64,000 bases of DNA from Sphaerisporangium rufum (GCF_016863395.1 NZ_BOOU01000068.1:61586-125585), one strand, 5' to 3'; shown: positions 27,669 to 36,457, counted from the stretch's first letter. Numbers and translations: made by a program. Notes: generated by a model from the letters alone, not told the origin.

Positions 27669-28577
27669 ATGTTTTCCGCGCTCGGGCAGGACGAGACGCC
27701 AGAGGCAGGTGTCGTCGCCTCCTTCACGCGTGGCGGCCCCACGGCGCTGCGCATCCTCCTCGGAGCCCAGCTCCGCAGGTTGCGCCAGGCCAGGAACATC
27801 ACCCGCGAGCAGGCCGGCGACGCCATCCGCGCGTCGCACGCCAAGATCAGCCGGTTGGAGCTCGGCCGGGTGGGCTTCAAGACCCGGGACGTCGCCGACC
27901 TGCTCACCCTGTACGGGGTGGTGGACGACGCCGAGCGCAGCACCTTCCTGGCGCTGGCCGAGCAGGCCAAGGCCCCGGGCTGGTGGCACAAGTACGGCGA
28001 CCTGCTGCCGTCCTGGTTCGAGCTGTACGTGGGGCTGGAGGAGGCCGCCTCGGTCATCCGCACCTACGAGATCCAGTTCGTGCCCGGCCTGGTGCAGACC
28101 GACGAGTACGCCCGCGCCGTGATCATGCTCGGCCACGGCGACGCGCCGGAGGAGGAGATCGACCGGCGCATCGCGCTGCGGATGACCCGCCAGCGGCGGG
28201 TCACCTCCGCCGACGGCCCGCGGCTGTGGGCGCTGGTGGACGAGGCGGCGCTGCGCCGCCCGCTCGGCGGCCCCGGCGTCATGCGCGCCCAGGTCGAGCG
28301 GCTGCTGGACCTCACCAGGTCGCCCGGCATCACCCTGCAGGTCGTCCCGTTCGGTCAGGGCGGGCACGCCGCGGCCGGCGGGCCGTTCACCATCCTGCGG
28401 TTCGACGAGCAGGAGATCCCCGACGTCGTCTACATGGAGCAGCTCACCAGCGCGCTCTACCTGGACAAGCGCGAGGAGACCGACCCGTACATGAAGGTGA
28501 TGGACCGCCTGTGCGTCGAGGCGGCGACCGTCACCGAGACCCGCCGGTTCCTGGACGATCTCCGCAAGGAATTCTGA
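27669..28577 (+). CDS. Helix-turn-helix regulator with DUF5753 (Scr1/WhiJ-like)
   Basis: DNA-binding protein of 302 residues: XRE-type HTH (about 28-90, LGAQLRRLRQARNITREQAGDAI...HAKISRLELGR) followed by the DUF5753 domain with its WWHKYGDLLPSWFELYVGLEEAA opening. In streptomycetes these pair with small DUF397 proteins and HATPases and affect development. Here the HATPase is divergent, but no DUF397 gene is present next to it. AGGGAG lies 6 bases before the ATG. Confidence 0.88.
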   Translation: MFSALGQDETPEAGVVASFTRGGPTALRILLGAQLRRLRQARNITREQAGDAIRASHAKISRLELGRVGFKTRDVADLLTLYGVVDDAERSTFLALAEQAKAPGWWHKYGDLLPSWFELYVGLEEAASVIRTYEIQFVPGLVQTDEYARAVIMLGHGDAPEEEIDRRIALRMTRQRRVTSADGPRLWALVDEAALRRPLGGPGVMRAQVERLLDLTRSPGITLQVVPFGQGGHAAAGGPFTILRFDEQEIPDVVYMEQLTSALYLDKREETDPYMKVMDRLCVEAATVTETRRFLDDLRKEF

Positions 28578-28582
28578 CCCCA

Positions 28583-28611
28583 CCAGGGGCGGCACGGAAA
28601 CCGTCCCCTGG
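28583..28611 (+). terminator. Hairpin after HTH gene
   Basis: CCAGGGG (28583-28589) pairs with CCCCTGG (28605-28611), extended inward by GG/CC. It starts 5 bases after the HTH stop and precedes the PfpI gene. No U-run follows. Confidence 0.45.
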
Positions 28612-28683
28612 GCTGCATACCGGGCCACCTGCCGGGCACGGGCCTGGAACGAGAGAAAACGCAGCTCAGAGGGAGTGGACGAA

Positions 28684-29229
28684 ATGCTACAGGGCAAGAC
28701 GATCGCCTTCCTGGTGGCCCCGGAGGGCATCGAGCAGGTGGAGCTGACCGAGCCCTGGAAGGCCGTGGAGCAGGCCGGGGGCACCCCCCGGCTGATCTCG
28801 ACCCAGCCGGGCAAGGCGCAGGCCTTCAACCACCTCGACAAGGCCGACACCTTCGACATCGACGCCACCGCCGACCAGGTGAGCGCCGGCGAGTTCGACG
28901 GCCTGGTGCTGCCGGGCGGGGTGGCCAACCCCGACAACCTGCGGATGGACGAGAACGCCGTCCGGTTCGCCCGGAGCTTCTTCGACGCGGGCAAGCCGGT
29001 CGCGGCCATCTGCCACGCGCCGTGGACGCTCATCGAGGCCGGCGTGGTGGGCGACCGCGCGCTGACCTCCTGGCCGAGCCTGCGGACCGACCTCACCAAC
29101 GCGGGCGCCTCCTGGACCGACCAGGAGGTCATGGTCTGCACCAACGGGCCGAACACCCTGATCACCAGCCGCAAGCCCGACGACCTCAAGGCCTTCTGCC
29201 AGGCCCTGGTGGAGAACTTCGGCGGCTGA
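28684..29229 (+). CDS. DJ-1/PfpI-family protein (class I amidotransferase-like)
   Basis: Protein of 181 residues. The nucleophile elbow VAAICHAPW holds Cys110 followed by His111, and Glu15 (PEGIEQVEL) completes the PfpI-type site. Relatives (YhbO/YraA) act as general stress or deglycase/chaperone-like proteins rather than true proteases. ATG 28684 has AGAGGGAG 8 bases upstream, better than the GTG at 28675. Monocistronic. Confidence 0.88.
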   Translation: MLQGKTIAFLVAPEGIEQVELTEPWKAVEQAGGTPRLISTQPGKAQAFNHLDKADTFDIDATADQVSAGEFDGLVLPGGVANPDNLRMDENAVRFARSFFDAGKPVAAICHAPWTLIEAGVVGDRALTSWPSLRTDLTNAGASWTDQEVMVCTNGPNTLITSRKPDDLKAFCQALVENFGG

Positions 29230-29357
29230 CCGCGCACGACCCATCCGGCCCGGACGCTCTCGCGCCCGGGCCGCGGCGCGGACGGGGGCTACGGATGGAA
29301 CCTCGGCGTCGAGTCGCGGCATGATCTGCTCGGCGATCCAGGCCGGTCGCGATGAAG

Positions 29358-29924
29358 CTACCCGGCGGCATCCGGCGGCATCGGAGCGGCCCCCACCTCA
29401 TCGGTTCGACGCCGGCGGTGGTGCGAGCGGACGCGGGCGCGGTTGCCGCAGGCGGCGCTGTCGCACCAGCGCCGGTCCGCACGGGTGGTGACGAAGAGCT
29501 TCAGGCAGTGCTGCTCCTGGCAGGCCCCCAGTGGGGGGCCGGTCAGCAGCAGGCCGAGCGCGGCGTGGGCGAGGTGCCGCGCGATCAGTGTGGCCGGCGC
29601 GGTGCCCGGTGGAACGGCGAGCGTGGCGTGACCTGCCTGCCAGTGGAGTTCCAGGCCCGTGCCCAAGCGGATGAGGTCGAGCAGTCGCACGGCCGCCCCC
29701 GGCTCGGCCGGGGCCCGGCCGGTGGTGGCGTGCAGGAGGAGTTGCACGTCGTCTCGGGTCGTCCGCACGAGGAGCAGGCCACCGGCGTCGACGGCGTGAC
29801 CCGCCGCCCGGATGCCCGGCCACTCGTCCAGCCAGGCCCGCCACTGCGGAAGGGTGGCGATCCGGTCGCGCTGGGCGGATGATCGGGTGTTCGCGAACGA
29901 GATCGCGACGGGCTCAGCCGGCAT
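29358..29924 (-). CDS. CGNR zinc-finger (ABATE domain) protein
   Basis: Putative transcription factor of 188 residues. The C-terminal zinc finger reads C-x4-HC then RRWCDSAACGNRARVRSHHRRRR, with Cys135, Cys140, Cys154 and Cys159 as ligands; the N-terminal ABATE domain begins ISFANTRSS. The ATG at 29924 is 11 bases inside the end of the upstream DUF6196-like gene, so the pair is co-translated. The function of this family is little known; a stress-linked regulator is usual. Confidence 0.85.
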   Translation of the reverse strand: MPAEPVAISFANTRSSAQRDRIATLPQWRAWLDEWPGIRAAGHAVDAGGLLLVRTTRDDVQLLLHATTGRAPAEPGAAVRLLDLIRLGTGLELHWQAGHATLAVPPGTAPATLIARHLAHAALGLLLTGPPLGACQEQHCLKLFVTTRADRRWCDSAACGNRARVRSHHRRRRTDEVGAAPMPPDAAG

Positions 29925-30687
29925 CGTGCCGCTCGGCCGATCGCAGCACGTTGCGGCCGGTCGTGCCGTCCGCCCAGGTGTACTCCTCGACCAGCAGGAT
30001 CCCTCCCCCGGCGTCCGGCTCCACACGCATGGTGGCGGTGCCAGTGTGCAACCGGCCGTCGACGCCGAGCTGGCTGTAAGCGGCGCTTACCCGATCGTTT
30101 TCGCGCCGGCCGACCAGGCGCCCTTGGACGATCCCGCCGCCGGCGTAGCCGGCCTCGACGAGACCGTCGCGCTCGTGGAACTCGAAGAAGGTGTCGCGGG
30201 ACACCGCGCTCGCGGGGGAGGTGCTCACCACTTCGAACACACGCAGGTCGAGATCCAGCGGGTCGCCGCCACCCGGCCGCCGCAGCTCGTCGAGCAGGCC
30301 GCGCACGGCGCCGGCCACTTCCAGCGGGTAGCCGAGGTAGTCGAAGATCCCGCCGCGGCGCGGGTTGTCGCCGCAGATCACGAAGACGCCGCTGCCCAGG
30401 CGCTGCTTGATCGTGGTGGCCAGCCATCCGACGTAACCGCTGTTGTCGATCCGTGGCGCGAACGTGGTCAGCGTGACGCCGAACCGCTCGACGGCGTCCG
30501 GCGTGGCCGGCGCGAGGGCGCACCGGCCGTCGACGTCGGTCACCGTGGCGAGGGCTGCGAAGGGCGGGTCGCCGTCGAAGCGCTGGAAGCACCAGGCCCC
30601 GGGCAGGTGTGCGAGCTCCGCGGCACGCAGCACCGCCCTCAGCCGCCGCTCGGACTCGACCTGACGCTCATGGGAGATTGAAACCAT
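29914..30687 (-). CDS. DUF6196-like protein fused to an N-acetylglutamate-synthase-like beta domain
   Basis: Protein of 257 residues with two parts. Residues 1 to about 138 match the DUF6196 pattern (MVSISHE..., RIDNSGYVGWLATTIKQRLGSGVFVICGDNPRRGGIFDYLGYP). Residues about 145-257 resemble small beta-barrel proteins loosely labelled N-acetylglutamate synthase (VEAGYAGGGIVQGRLVGRRE, LHTGTATMRVEPDAGGG). Neither part has a known reaction. It overlaps the CGNR gene by 11 bases. A perfect inverted repeat lies 14 bases upstream of its start. Family calls are from memory. Confidence 0.65.
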   Translation of the reverse strand: MVSISHERQVESERRLRAVLRAAELAHLPGAWCFQRFDGDPPFAALATVTDVDGRCALAPATPDAVERFGVTLTTFAPRIDNSGYVGWLATTIKQRLGSGVFVICGDNPRRGGIFDYLGYPLEVAGAVRGLLDELRRPGGGDPLDLDLRVFEVVSTSPASAVSRDTFFEFHERDGLVEAGYAGGGIVQGRLVGRRENDRVSAAYSQLGVDGRLHTGTATMRVEPDAGGGILLVEEYTWADGTTGRNVLRSAERHDAG

Positions 30688-30700
30688 GGGATCACCCTAA

Positions 30701-30720
30701 CTAATGGGTTATTCCATTAG
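30701..30720. promoter_or_regulatory. Perfect inverted repeat before DUF6196-CGNR operon
   Basis: CTAATGG (30701-30707) and CCATTAG (30714-30720) are exact complements separated by GTTATT. The site is 14 bases before the ATG, so a bound protein would block the promoter or transcript start. The co-transcribed CGNR protein is the nearest candidate regulator. Confidence 0.6.
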
Positions 30721-30765
30721 AAGACCTGATCGAGGCCACCTGGCTGAGGTGTGGGCACGGAGTGA

Positions 30766-30891
30766 AGCCGCGGGATCGCCGACCCGTCCACCGGGCTGGT
30801 CCACCTGCCGGAGGGCGAGTACGACCCGGCGAACGGGCGGCTGCTCGCCCCGGCCGCCGAGACCCCGCCGGCGGCCACGCCCTACCGGTGA
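30766..30891 (+). pseudogene. Possible decayed C-terminal gene fragment
   Basis: A 41-codon open stretch ending in TGA at 30889-30891 reads like the tail of a real protein (STGLVHLPEGEYDPANGRL then Pro/Ala-rich). It has no start codon in range, and an in-frame stop precedes it at 30763-30765. The parent family is not recognised; chance in GC-rich DNA remains possible. Confidence 0.25.
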
Positions 30892-30939
30892 CCCGGAGGG
30901 CCGCCGGTGCCGTGAAGCACCGGCGGCCCCCGCGTCCGG

Positions 30940-32229
30940 TCAGCCCGCCAGGCGGAGCGGGAGGCGGGCCAGGCGCCAGGCGCCGGGCATGAGCTGGCGT
31001 TCCAGCCGTTCGTACGGGACGGCGAGGGTGAGGCCGGGGAAGCGGCGCAGCAGCGCGGCCAGCGCGACCTCGGTCTCCTGGCGGGCCAGCGCGGCGCCCA
31101 GGCAGTAGTGCGGGCCGTGGCCGAACCCGGCGTGCGCGTCGCCGCCGGGCCGGCGGGTGATGTCCAGCCGGGCCGGGTCGTCGAACTCGCGGGGGTCGTG
31201 GTTGGCGCCGACCAGCATGGCCATCACCGCCTCGCCGCGGCGTACCGGCATGCCGCCGATCTCCAGGTCGCAGGTGGCGTACCGCAGCCGGGTGGCGTGC
31301 ACCGGGCCGCACCAGCGGATCAGCTCGTGCACGGCGCCCGGCAGCAGGCCGGGGTCGGCGCGCAGCGCGGCGAGCTGGCCGGGGTGGGCGAGCAGCGCGG
31401 CGACGCCGTTGCCGATCAGGTGGGCGGTGGTCTCGTGCCCGGCGAGCACCAGGGTGAGCACCATGGTGACCATCTCGGTGTCCGACAGCCGGTCGCCGCC
31501 CTGGTCGTGCGCGCGGATCAGCGCGGTCAGCAGGTCGTCGGCGGGCGCGGCGCGGCGATGTTCGATCAGCTCGCGGATGTGCCCGACCATGGCGGCCAGG
31601 ACGGCACCGACCCCGCCCGGGCGCATCTCGATCAGGGCCCGTCCCCACTGGCGCCACCGCGGCCGGTCCGGTTCGGGGATGCCGACCAGCTCGCAGATGA
31701 CGGTGATCGGCAGCGGGTAGGCGAAGCCCTCCAGGAAGTCCACCACGCCGCCGGCGGCGCCGTCGGGCAGCCGGTCGAGCAGGTCCTCGGTGATCTGCTC
31801 GACCCGGGGACGCAGGGCGCCGACCCGGCGCCGGGTGAAGGCGCGGGACACCAGCGTGCGCAGCCGCAGGTGGTCGGCCCCGTCGACGTCCAGGACGCTG
31901 TCGAGATACCTGGCGTACTCGGCGGGCACCCCGCGGGCGGCGAGTTCGCGGGCGCGGATGCCGGCGGCGTCCAGGCCGGCCACGTTGGCCGGGTCGTTGG
32001 CGAACCGCGGGTCGGCCAGGACCATGCGCACGTCGGCGTAGCGGGTGACCAGCCACACCGGGGTGCCGCGTCCGGTGAACCGGCCGCGGGCCAGCGGCGC
32101 GCGCTCGCGCAGCCGCCCGTACCCGCCGAACGGGTCCCGCATGAGCCGGGGGTCGGTCAGGTCGATCGTCTCCGCCGGCAGGCCGGCGTCGGTAGTGCTG
32201 CTGGTGCTGGGAGCGGCCGAAGTTCCCAT
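30940..32229 (-). CDS. Cytochrome P450
   Basis: Soluble class I-type monooxygenase of 429 residues. The I-helix AGHETT (263-268), ExxR (Glu302-Arg305) and heme loop GFGHGPHYCLG with Cys376 are intact. Style is that of actinomycete CYP105/107-like enzymes; the substrate is unknown. ATG 32229 is set by GAGGAAGG 7 bases upstream, though an ATG at 32250 is also in frame. No ferredoxin or secondary-metabolite cluster adjoins, so electron partners come from elsewhere. Confidence 0.92.
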   Translation of the reverse strand: MGTSAAPSTSSTTDAGLPAETIDLTDPRLMRDPFGGYGRLRERAPLARGRFTGRGTPVWLVTRYADVRMVLADPRFANDPANVAGLDAAGIRARELAARGVPAEYARYLDSVLDVDGADHLRLRTLVSRAFTRRRVGALRPRVEQITEDLLDRLPDGAAGGVVDFLEGFAYPLPITVICELVGIPEPDRPRWRQWGRALIEMRPGGVGAVLAAMVGHIRELIEHRRAAPADDLLTALIRAHDQGGDRLSDTEMVTMVLTLVLAGHETTAHLIGNGVAALLAHPGQLAALRADPGLLPGAVHELIRWCGPVHATRLRYATCDLEIGGMPVRRGEAVMAMLVGANHDPREFDDPARLDITRRPGGDAHAGFGHGPHYCLGAALARQETEVALAALLRRFPGLTLAVPYERLERQLMPGAWRLARLPLRLAG

Positions 32230-32587
32230 GCCTGTGCCTTCCTCGGGCATCGATGAGTGTCGCCGGCGCCTCTCCGGCGTCCGGTGCGCGGCCCTGGCGT
32301 GCCCGGTGCCCGCCCGTGGGCGGCGGTGCCGGGCCGAGCGCGGGCCCGGCACGGCGTGGCGGGAGAGGAACCGCAAGGATCTATGCGCGCTGGGCGGGCC
32401 ACTCAACCCTGTGTGTCACAAACCGGCCTAAGTCTGGACGTAGGAGTAAAAGCTGGATTTCTCGGGCCGTTCATGCTCGACCTGCCGCTGAAAGTGTGTT
32501 TACCTGCGGGAACACTCCCATCCGGCCAACGCAACCCCCCACTCCCCCTGGCGGCACCCGTGCCGCCCGCGTACGGCAAGGAGAGCC
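32230..32587. other. Divergent intergenic region, P450 / permease
   Basis: 358 bases between divergent genes, presumably holding both promoters. I see no gene, strong repeat or clear -35/-10 pair. The AT-richer part is 32400-32510. The permease ribosome site AAGGAGAG lies just outside the right end. Confidence 0.5.
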
Positions 32588-34144
32588 ATGGCCCAGCAGA
32601 CCTCCCCCATCGACGACGACGCGGAACGCCTGGCCGAGCTCGGATACAAGCAGGAACTCGCCCGCACCTGGAGCGGTTTCTCCAACTTCGCCATCTCCTT
32701 CTCGATCATCTCCATCCTGGCCGGCTGCTTCACCACCTTCAGCCAGGCATGGAACAACGGCGGCCCGCTCGCCATCTCGGTCGGCTGGCCGCTGATCGCC
32801 GCGTTCATCCTGGTCATCGGCTTCTGCCTGGCCGAGCTGGTCTCCGCCTACCCAACCGCCGGCGGCATCTACTGGTGGGCCGCCAAGCTCGGCCGCCCGG
32901 TGCACGGCTGGTACACCGGATGGCTCAACCTGATCGGCCTGATCGCGGTCACCGCGTCGGTCGACTACGGCTGCGCCACCTTCCTCAACATCACGATCGG
33001 CCGGTTCAGCGAGAGCTGGGCGCGGGGGGACGCGCTGCAGCAGACCTTCCTGCTGTTCGCGGTGGTGCTCGTCCTGCACGCGCTGATCAACATCTTCAGC
33101 CACCGGCTGATCTCGCTGCTGCAGAACATCTCGGTGTGGTGGCACGTGGCCGGCGCCGCCGCCGTGGTGCTGATCCTCGCCTTCGGGCCGGAGAAGCACC
33201 AGAGCGTCGGCTTCCTGTTCGAGCGGTTCGACAACTCCGGCTTCGGCGCCGGGGACTCCGGCCCGCTGTTCTGGCTGTACGTGCTGCCGCTGGGCTTCCT
33301 GCTCACCCAGTACACGATCACCGGCTTCGACGCCTGCGCCCACGTGTCGGAGGAGACCAAGGGCGCGGCGCTCAGCGCGGCCCGCGGCCTGTGGAAGTCG
33401 ATCTTCTACTCGGCGATCGGCGGCTGGATCCTGCTGCTGTCCTTCCTGTTCGCCGCCACCGACGTCGACGCGGTGAACAAGGAGGGCGGATTCGTCGGGG
33501 CGATCTTCACCTCGGCGCTGTCCCCCGGCCTGGCCACGGTGATCTTCGGCATCTCCACCGTCGGCCAGTTCTTCTGCGGGATGAGCTGCGTCACCTCGAT
33601 GTCGCGGATGATGTACGCCTTCTCCCGGGACGGCGCGGTGCCCGGCTGGCGGCTGTGGTCGCGGGTCGACCGCAACGGCACCCCGGCGAACGCCATCATC
33701 GCCGGCTGCGCGGTCGCGCTGCTGCTCACCCTGCCCGCGCTGTACGCGCCGGCCGGCACCGAGGTCCCGGTGGCGTTCCTGGCGGTGGTGTCCATCGCGG
33801 TGATCGGGCTCTACCTGGCGTTCCTGATCCCGATCTGGCTGCGGCTGCGCGCGGGCGACGCCTTCCGGCCCGGCCCGTGGACGCTCGGCCGCCGGTACCG
33901 GGTGCTGTGCTGGATCGCGGTGGTGGAGATCGCCGTCATCTCGGTGTACTTCGTGCTGCCGCTCGGCCCGGCCGGCGTCCCGGGCAACGCGGAGTTCGCC
34001 TGGACCTCGCTCAACTACGCGCCGATCGCGGTCGGCGTCGTGCTGGCCGGCATCGCGCTGTGGTGGCGGCTGTCGGCCCGGCACTGGTTCACCGGCCCGC
34101 GCCGCACCGTGGACGACCGGCCCGCGGACCGGCCGGCCGGCTGA
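32588..34144 (+). CDS. APC-superfamily amino-acid permease
   Basis: Inner-membrane transporter of 518 residues with about 12 membrane spans. ELGYKQELARTWSGFSNFAISFSIIS followed by TAGGIYWWAAKLG is characteristic of the GABA/choline-type amino acid permease group (UGA4/BAT1-like). Likely imports an amino acid or amine by H+ symport. AAGGAG sits 4 bases before the ATG. The TetR operator at 34162 lies just after its stop, so the permease itself is probably not under that repressor. Confidence 0.88.
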   Translation: MAQQTSPIDDDAERLAELGYKQELARTWSGFSNFAISFSIISILAGCFTTFSQAWNNGGPLAISVGWPLIAAFILVIGFCLAELVSAYPTAGGIYWWAAKLGRPVHGWYTGWLNLIGLIAVTASVDYGCATFLNITIGRFSESWARGDALQQTFLLFAVVLVLHALINIFSHRLISLLQNISVWWHVAGAAAVVLILAFGPEKHQSVGFLFERFDNSGFGAGDSGPLFWLYVLPLGFLLTQYTITGFDACAHVSEETKGAALSAARGLWKSIFYSAIGGWILLLSFLFAATDVDAVNKEGGFVGAIFTSALSPGLATVIFGISTVGQFFCGMSCVTSMSRMMYAFSRDGAVPGWRLWSRVDRNGTPANAIIAGCAVALLLTLPALYAPAGTEVPVAFLAVVSIAVIGLYLAFLIPIWLRLRAGDAFRPGPWTLGRRYRVLCWIAVVEIAVISVYFVLPLGPAGVPGNAEFAWTSLNYAPIAVGVVLAGIALWWRLSARHWFTGPRRTVDDRPADRPAG

Positions 34145-34161
34145 TCGCGAGCCGCCGATTG

Positions 34162-34187
34162 CACTAGACCGACCGGTCGGTCTAGTG
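34162..34187. promoter_or_regulatory. Perfect 26-base palindrome, TetR (LmrA/YxaF-type) operator
   Basis: CACTAGACCGACC followed by its exact reverse complement spans 34162-34187 and ends 8 bases before the TetR start. The TAGACCGnnCGGTCTA core is the operator form known for LmrA/QacR-like TetR regulators. Strong evidence of autoregulation of the TetR-MBL pair. Confidence 0.85.
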
Positions 34188-34195
34188 TGGTCATC

Positions 34196-34783
34196 ATGAC
34201 CGACGAGAAGGACACCCGGCGGCGCATCCTCGCCACCGCGGCCGACCTGTTCCGCCGCCAGGGCTACAGCGGCACCGGGCTCAGCCAGGTGCTGGCGGCG
34301 GCACAGGTCCCCAAAGGCACGCTCTACCACCATTTCCCCGGCGGCAAGGAACAGCTCGGCGTGGAGGCGGTCCGCGCCGGCGGCGCCGAGATCCGCGCGC
34401 TGCTGGAGTCATTGATCGCCGGCGCCGGTCGGCCCGGCGACGCCCTGGACGGCACCGTCAGGCTGTTCCGCGCGGCGCTGGAGTCCTCCGACTACACCGA
34501 GGGCTGCCCGGTCGCCACGGTGGCGCTGGAATCGGCCGGCTGCGATCCGCTGCGGGCCGCGTGCGACGAGGCGTACCGGTCCTGGACCGACCTCATCGCC
34601 ACCGCCCTCGGCCGGTGGGAGGTGCCGGCCGACCGCCACGACGACCTGGCCACCACCATCCTGGCCACGCTGGAGGGCGCCCTGCTGCTCGCCCGCGTCC
34701 GGCGGGACACCGCCCCGCTGGACGCCGCCGCCCGCCAGCTGCGCGTCCTGGTGGACGCCGCCGTCCCGGCCGGCGCGAGGTGA
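34196..34783 (+). CDS. TetR-family regulator, LmrA/YxaF-like
   Basis: Repressor of 195 residues: TRRRILATAADLFRRQGYSGTGLSQVLAAAQVPKGTLYHHFPGGKEQL is the HTH (about 7-55), and the C-terminal CPVATVALES motif marks the LmrA/YxaF subgroup. These sense small drugs or flavonoids. ATG 34196 is preferred to the GTG at 34187, which lies inside the palindrome. Five bases separate it from the downstream metallo-beta-lactamase-fold gene. Confidence 0.9.
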   Translation: MTDEKDTRRRILATAADLFRRQGYSGTGLSQVLAAAQVPKGTLYHHFPGGKEQLGVEAVRAGGAEIRALLESLIAGAGRPGDALDGTVRLFRAALESSDYTEGCPVATVALESAGCDPLRAACDEAYRSWTDLIATALGRWEVPADRHDDLATTILATLEGALLLARVRRDTAPLDAAARQLRVLVDAAVPAGAR

Positions 34784-34788
34784 GCGGC

Positions 34789-35652
34789 ATGCGGGTCCAC
34801 CACCTCAACTGCGGGACGATGAGCCCGCCGCTGCGCCGGCTGGTCAACGGCACCGGCGGCCTGCTGGACCGGGGGCGGATGGTCTGCCACTGCCTGCTGG
34901 TCGAGAGCGACGACGGCCTGGTCCTGGTGGACGCCGGGTTCGGGCTCGCCGACCTCCGCCGGCCGGCGGAACACCTCGGCCGGTGGTTCCTCCGGCAGAA
35001 CAGGCCGCTGCTGGACCCGGCGGAGACCGCCGTCCGGCAGGTGGAGCGGCTCGGCCACGCCGCCGGGGACGTGCGGCACATCATCGTCACCCACCTGGAT
35101 GTGGACCACGCCGGCGGGCTCGCGGACTTCCCGCACGCCGAGGTGCACGTGAGCGCGGCCGAGCTGGCGGCTGCCCGCCATCCGGCCACCGCGCTGGAGC
35201 GCCGGCGCTACCGGACGGCGCAGTGGGCGCACGGCCCGCGCTGGGCGGAGTACGGCACCGGCGGCGACCGGTGGCACGGGTTCACCGGGGTGCGGGAGAT
35301 CCCCGGCCTGCCCGGCCTGCTGCTGGTGCCGCTGGCCGGGCACACCCGCGGCCACACCGGCGTGGCCGTCGACACCGGACGGGAGGGCGCCGCCCGGTGG
35401 CTGGTGCACGCCGGTGACGCCTACTTCCACCACGACCAGCTCGCGCCCGACCGGCACCGGTGCCCGCCGGGGCTGCGGCTGTTCCAGTCGCTCATGCAGG
35501 CCGACCGCGCGGCCCGGCTGGCCAACCTGGGCCGGCTGCGCGCGCTGGCCGCCGGCGGCGCGGCCGAGATCTTCTCGGCGCACGACCCGGTGGAACTCGA
35601 CCGCTTCCGCCCGGCGACGCCGGACCAGACAGCGGCCCGGCCGGCCCTATGA
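34789..35652 (+). CDS. Metallo-beta-lactamase-fold hydrolase (lactonase-like)
   Basis: Cytoplasmic hydrolase of 287 residues. The metal motif HLDVDHAGG (HxDxDH), GHTRGHTGV with the next His, VHAGDAYFH with the bridging Asp, and a terminal FSAHDP follow the AHL-lactonase/AttM layout. Natural substrate unknown. GAGG precedes the ATG with 8 bases between. Co-transcribed with the TetR gene, so its substrate may be the inducer. Confidence 0.87.
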   Translation: MRVHHLNCGTMSPPLRRLVNGTGGLLDRGRMVCHCLLVESDDGLVLVDAGFGLADLRRPAEHLGRWFLRQNRPLLDPAETAVRQVERLGHAAGDVRHIIVTHLDVDHAGGLADFPHAEVHVSAAELAAARHPATALERRRYRTAQWAHGPRWAEYGTGGDRWHGFTGVREIPGLPGLLLVPLAGHTRGHTGVAVDTGREGAARWLVHAGDAYFHHDQLAPDRHRCPPGLRLFQSLMQADRAARLANLGRLRALAAGGAAEIFSAHDPVELDRFRPATPDQTAARPAL

Positions 35653-35791
35653 CAGGTGCGCCGGGCACCGGTGCCCGGCGCGGCCGGCCGCCCGCCGGTG
35701 GGGCCGGGACGGCGGAGCGCGCCGCGAAGGCGGCGGAGCCCGGGCAGCGGGTCCACGCAGGGGCCGCGCGGCGCGGGTCGGGTGGCGCGGG

Positions 35792-36457
35792 TCAGCCGGC
35801 GGGGAACGCCTCGAACGCGGCGGCGACCACCCGGCGGACCTCGTCGAAGGGCGGGGCGCCGCCCGGCAGTTCGCGGGCGAGCGAGGTCATGTCCACCTCC
35901 GGCATGCCGCACGGCACCGCGTAGTGCCAGGGGTCGAGGTCGCCCTCCACGTTGAGCGCGAACCCGTGGCTGGTGACCCCGCGGCTCGAGCGCATCCCGA
36001 TGGAGACGATCTTGCGGCCGGTGTCGCGGGTCCACACCCCGGTGAGCAGTTCCGACCCGGGCGGGGTGTCGCGGCGCTCGGCGGGCACGCCGAGGCGGGA
36101 CAGCGCGTCGACCAGCCGCAGCTCGACCTCGCGGACGTAGTCGACGATGCCCTCGTCCACGCGCAGCTTGACGACCAGGTAGCCGACAAGCTGGCCGGGA
36201 CCGTGGTAGGTCAGCTGGCCGCCGCGGCCGGTGGCGACCACCGGGATGCCGTGCGCGGGGTCGGGAAGGTGCTCGGCCGCGGTGCGCTTGCCCACGGTGA
36301 ACACCTGGGGGTGGCTGAGCAGCCACAACGTGTCGGGCCGGGCGTCACGCTGCCGTTCGTCGACCAGGTCGGCCATCCGCTCCATGGCCTTCTCGTACTC
36401 GACCAGCTCGTCGACGACCGGCGCCAGCGGCCGCGCGCGTACCGTTCGTTCGCTCAC
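35792..36457 (-). CDS. lipB: Lipoyl(octanoyl) transferase
   Basis: Transfers octanoyl from acyl carrier protein to E2/H proteins in lipoate synthesis; 221 residues. TGRGGQLTYHGPGQLVGY, the catalytic Lys149 (TGRKIVSIG) and Cys183 (VPCGMPEVDMTSL) are all present. GTG 36457 gives MSERTV; ATG 36469 is an equal alternative without a better ribosome site. lipA, its usual partner, is not next to it. Confidence 0.94.
   Translation of the reverse strand: MSERTVRARPLAPVVDELVEYEKAMERMADLVDERQRDARPDTLWLLSHPQVFTVGKRTAAEHLPDPAHGIPVVATGRGGQLTYHGPGQLVGYLVVKLRVDEGIVDYVREVELRLVDALSRLGVPAERRDTPPGSELLTGVWTRDTGRKIVSIGMRSSRGVTSHGFALNVEGDLDPWHYAVPCGMPEVDMTSLARELPGGAPPFDEVRRVVAAAFEAFPAG

Noticed and set aside
30940..34783. 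Possible secondary-metabolite cluster around the P450, permease, TetR and lactonase-like genes
   Set aside because: No PKS, NRPS, terpene or RiPP core enzyme; the genes face different ways and have separate promoters.
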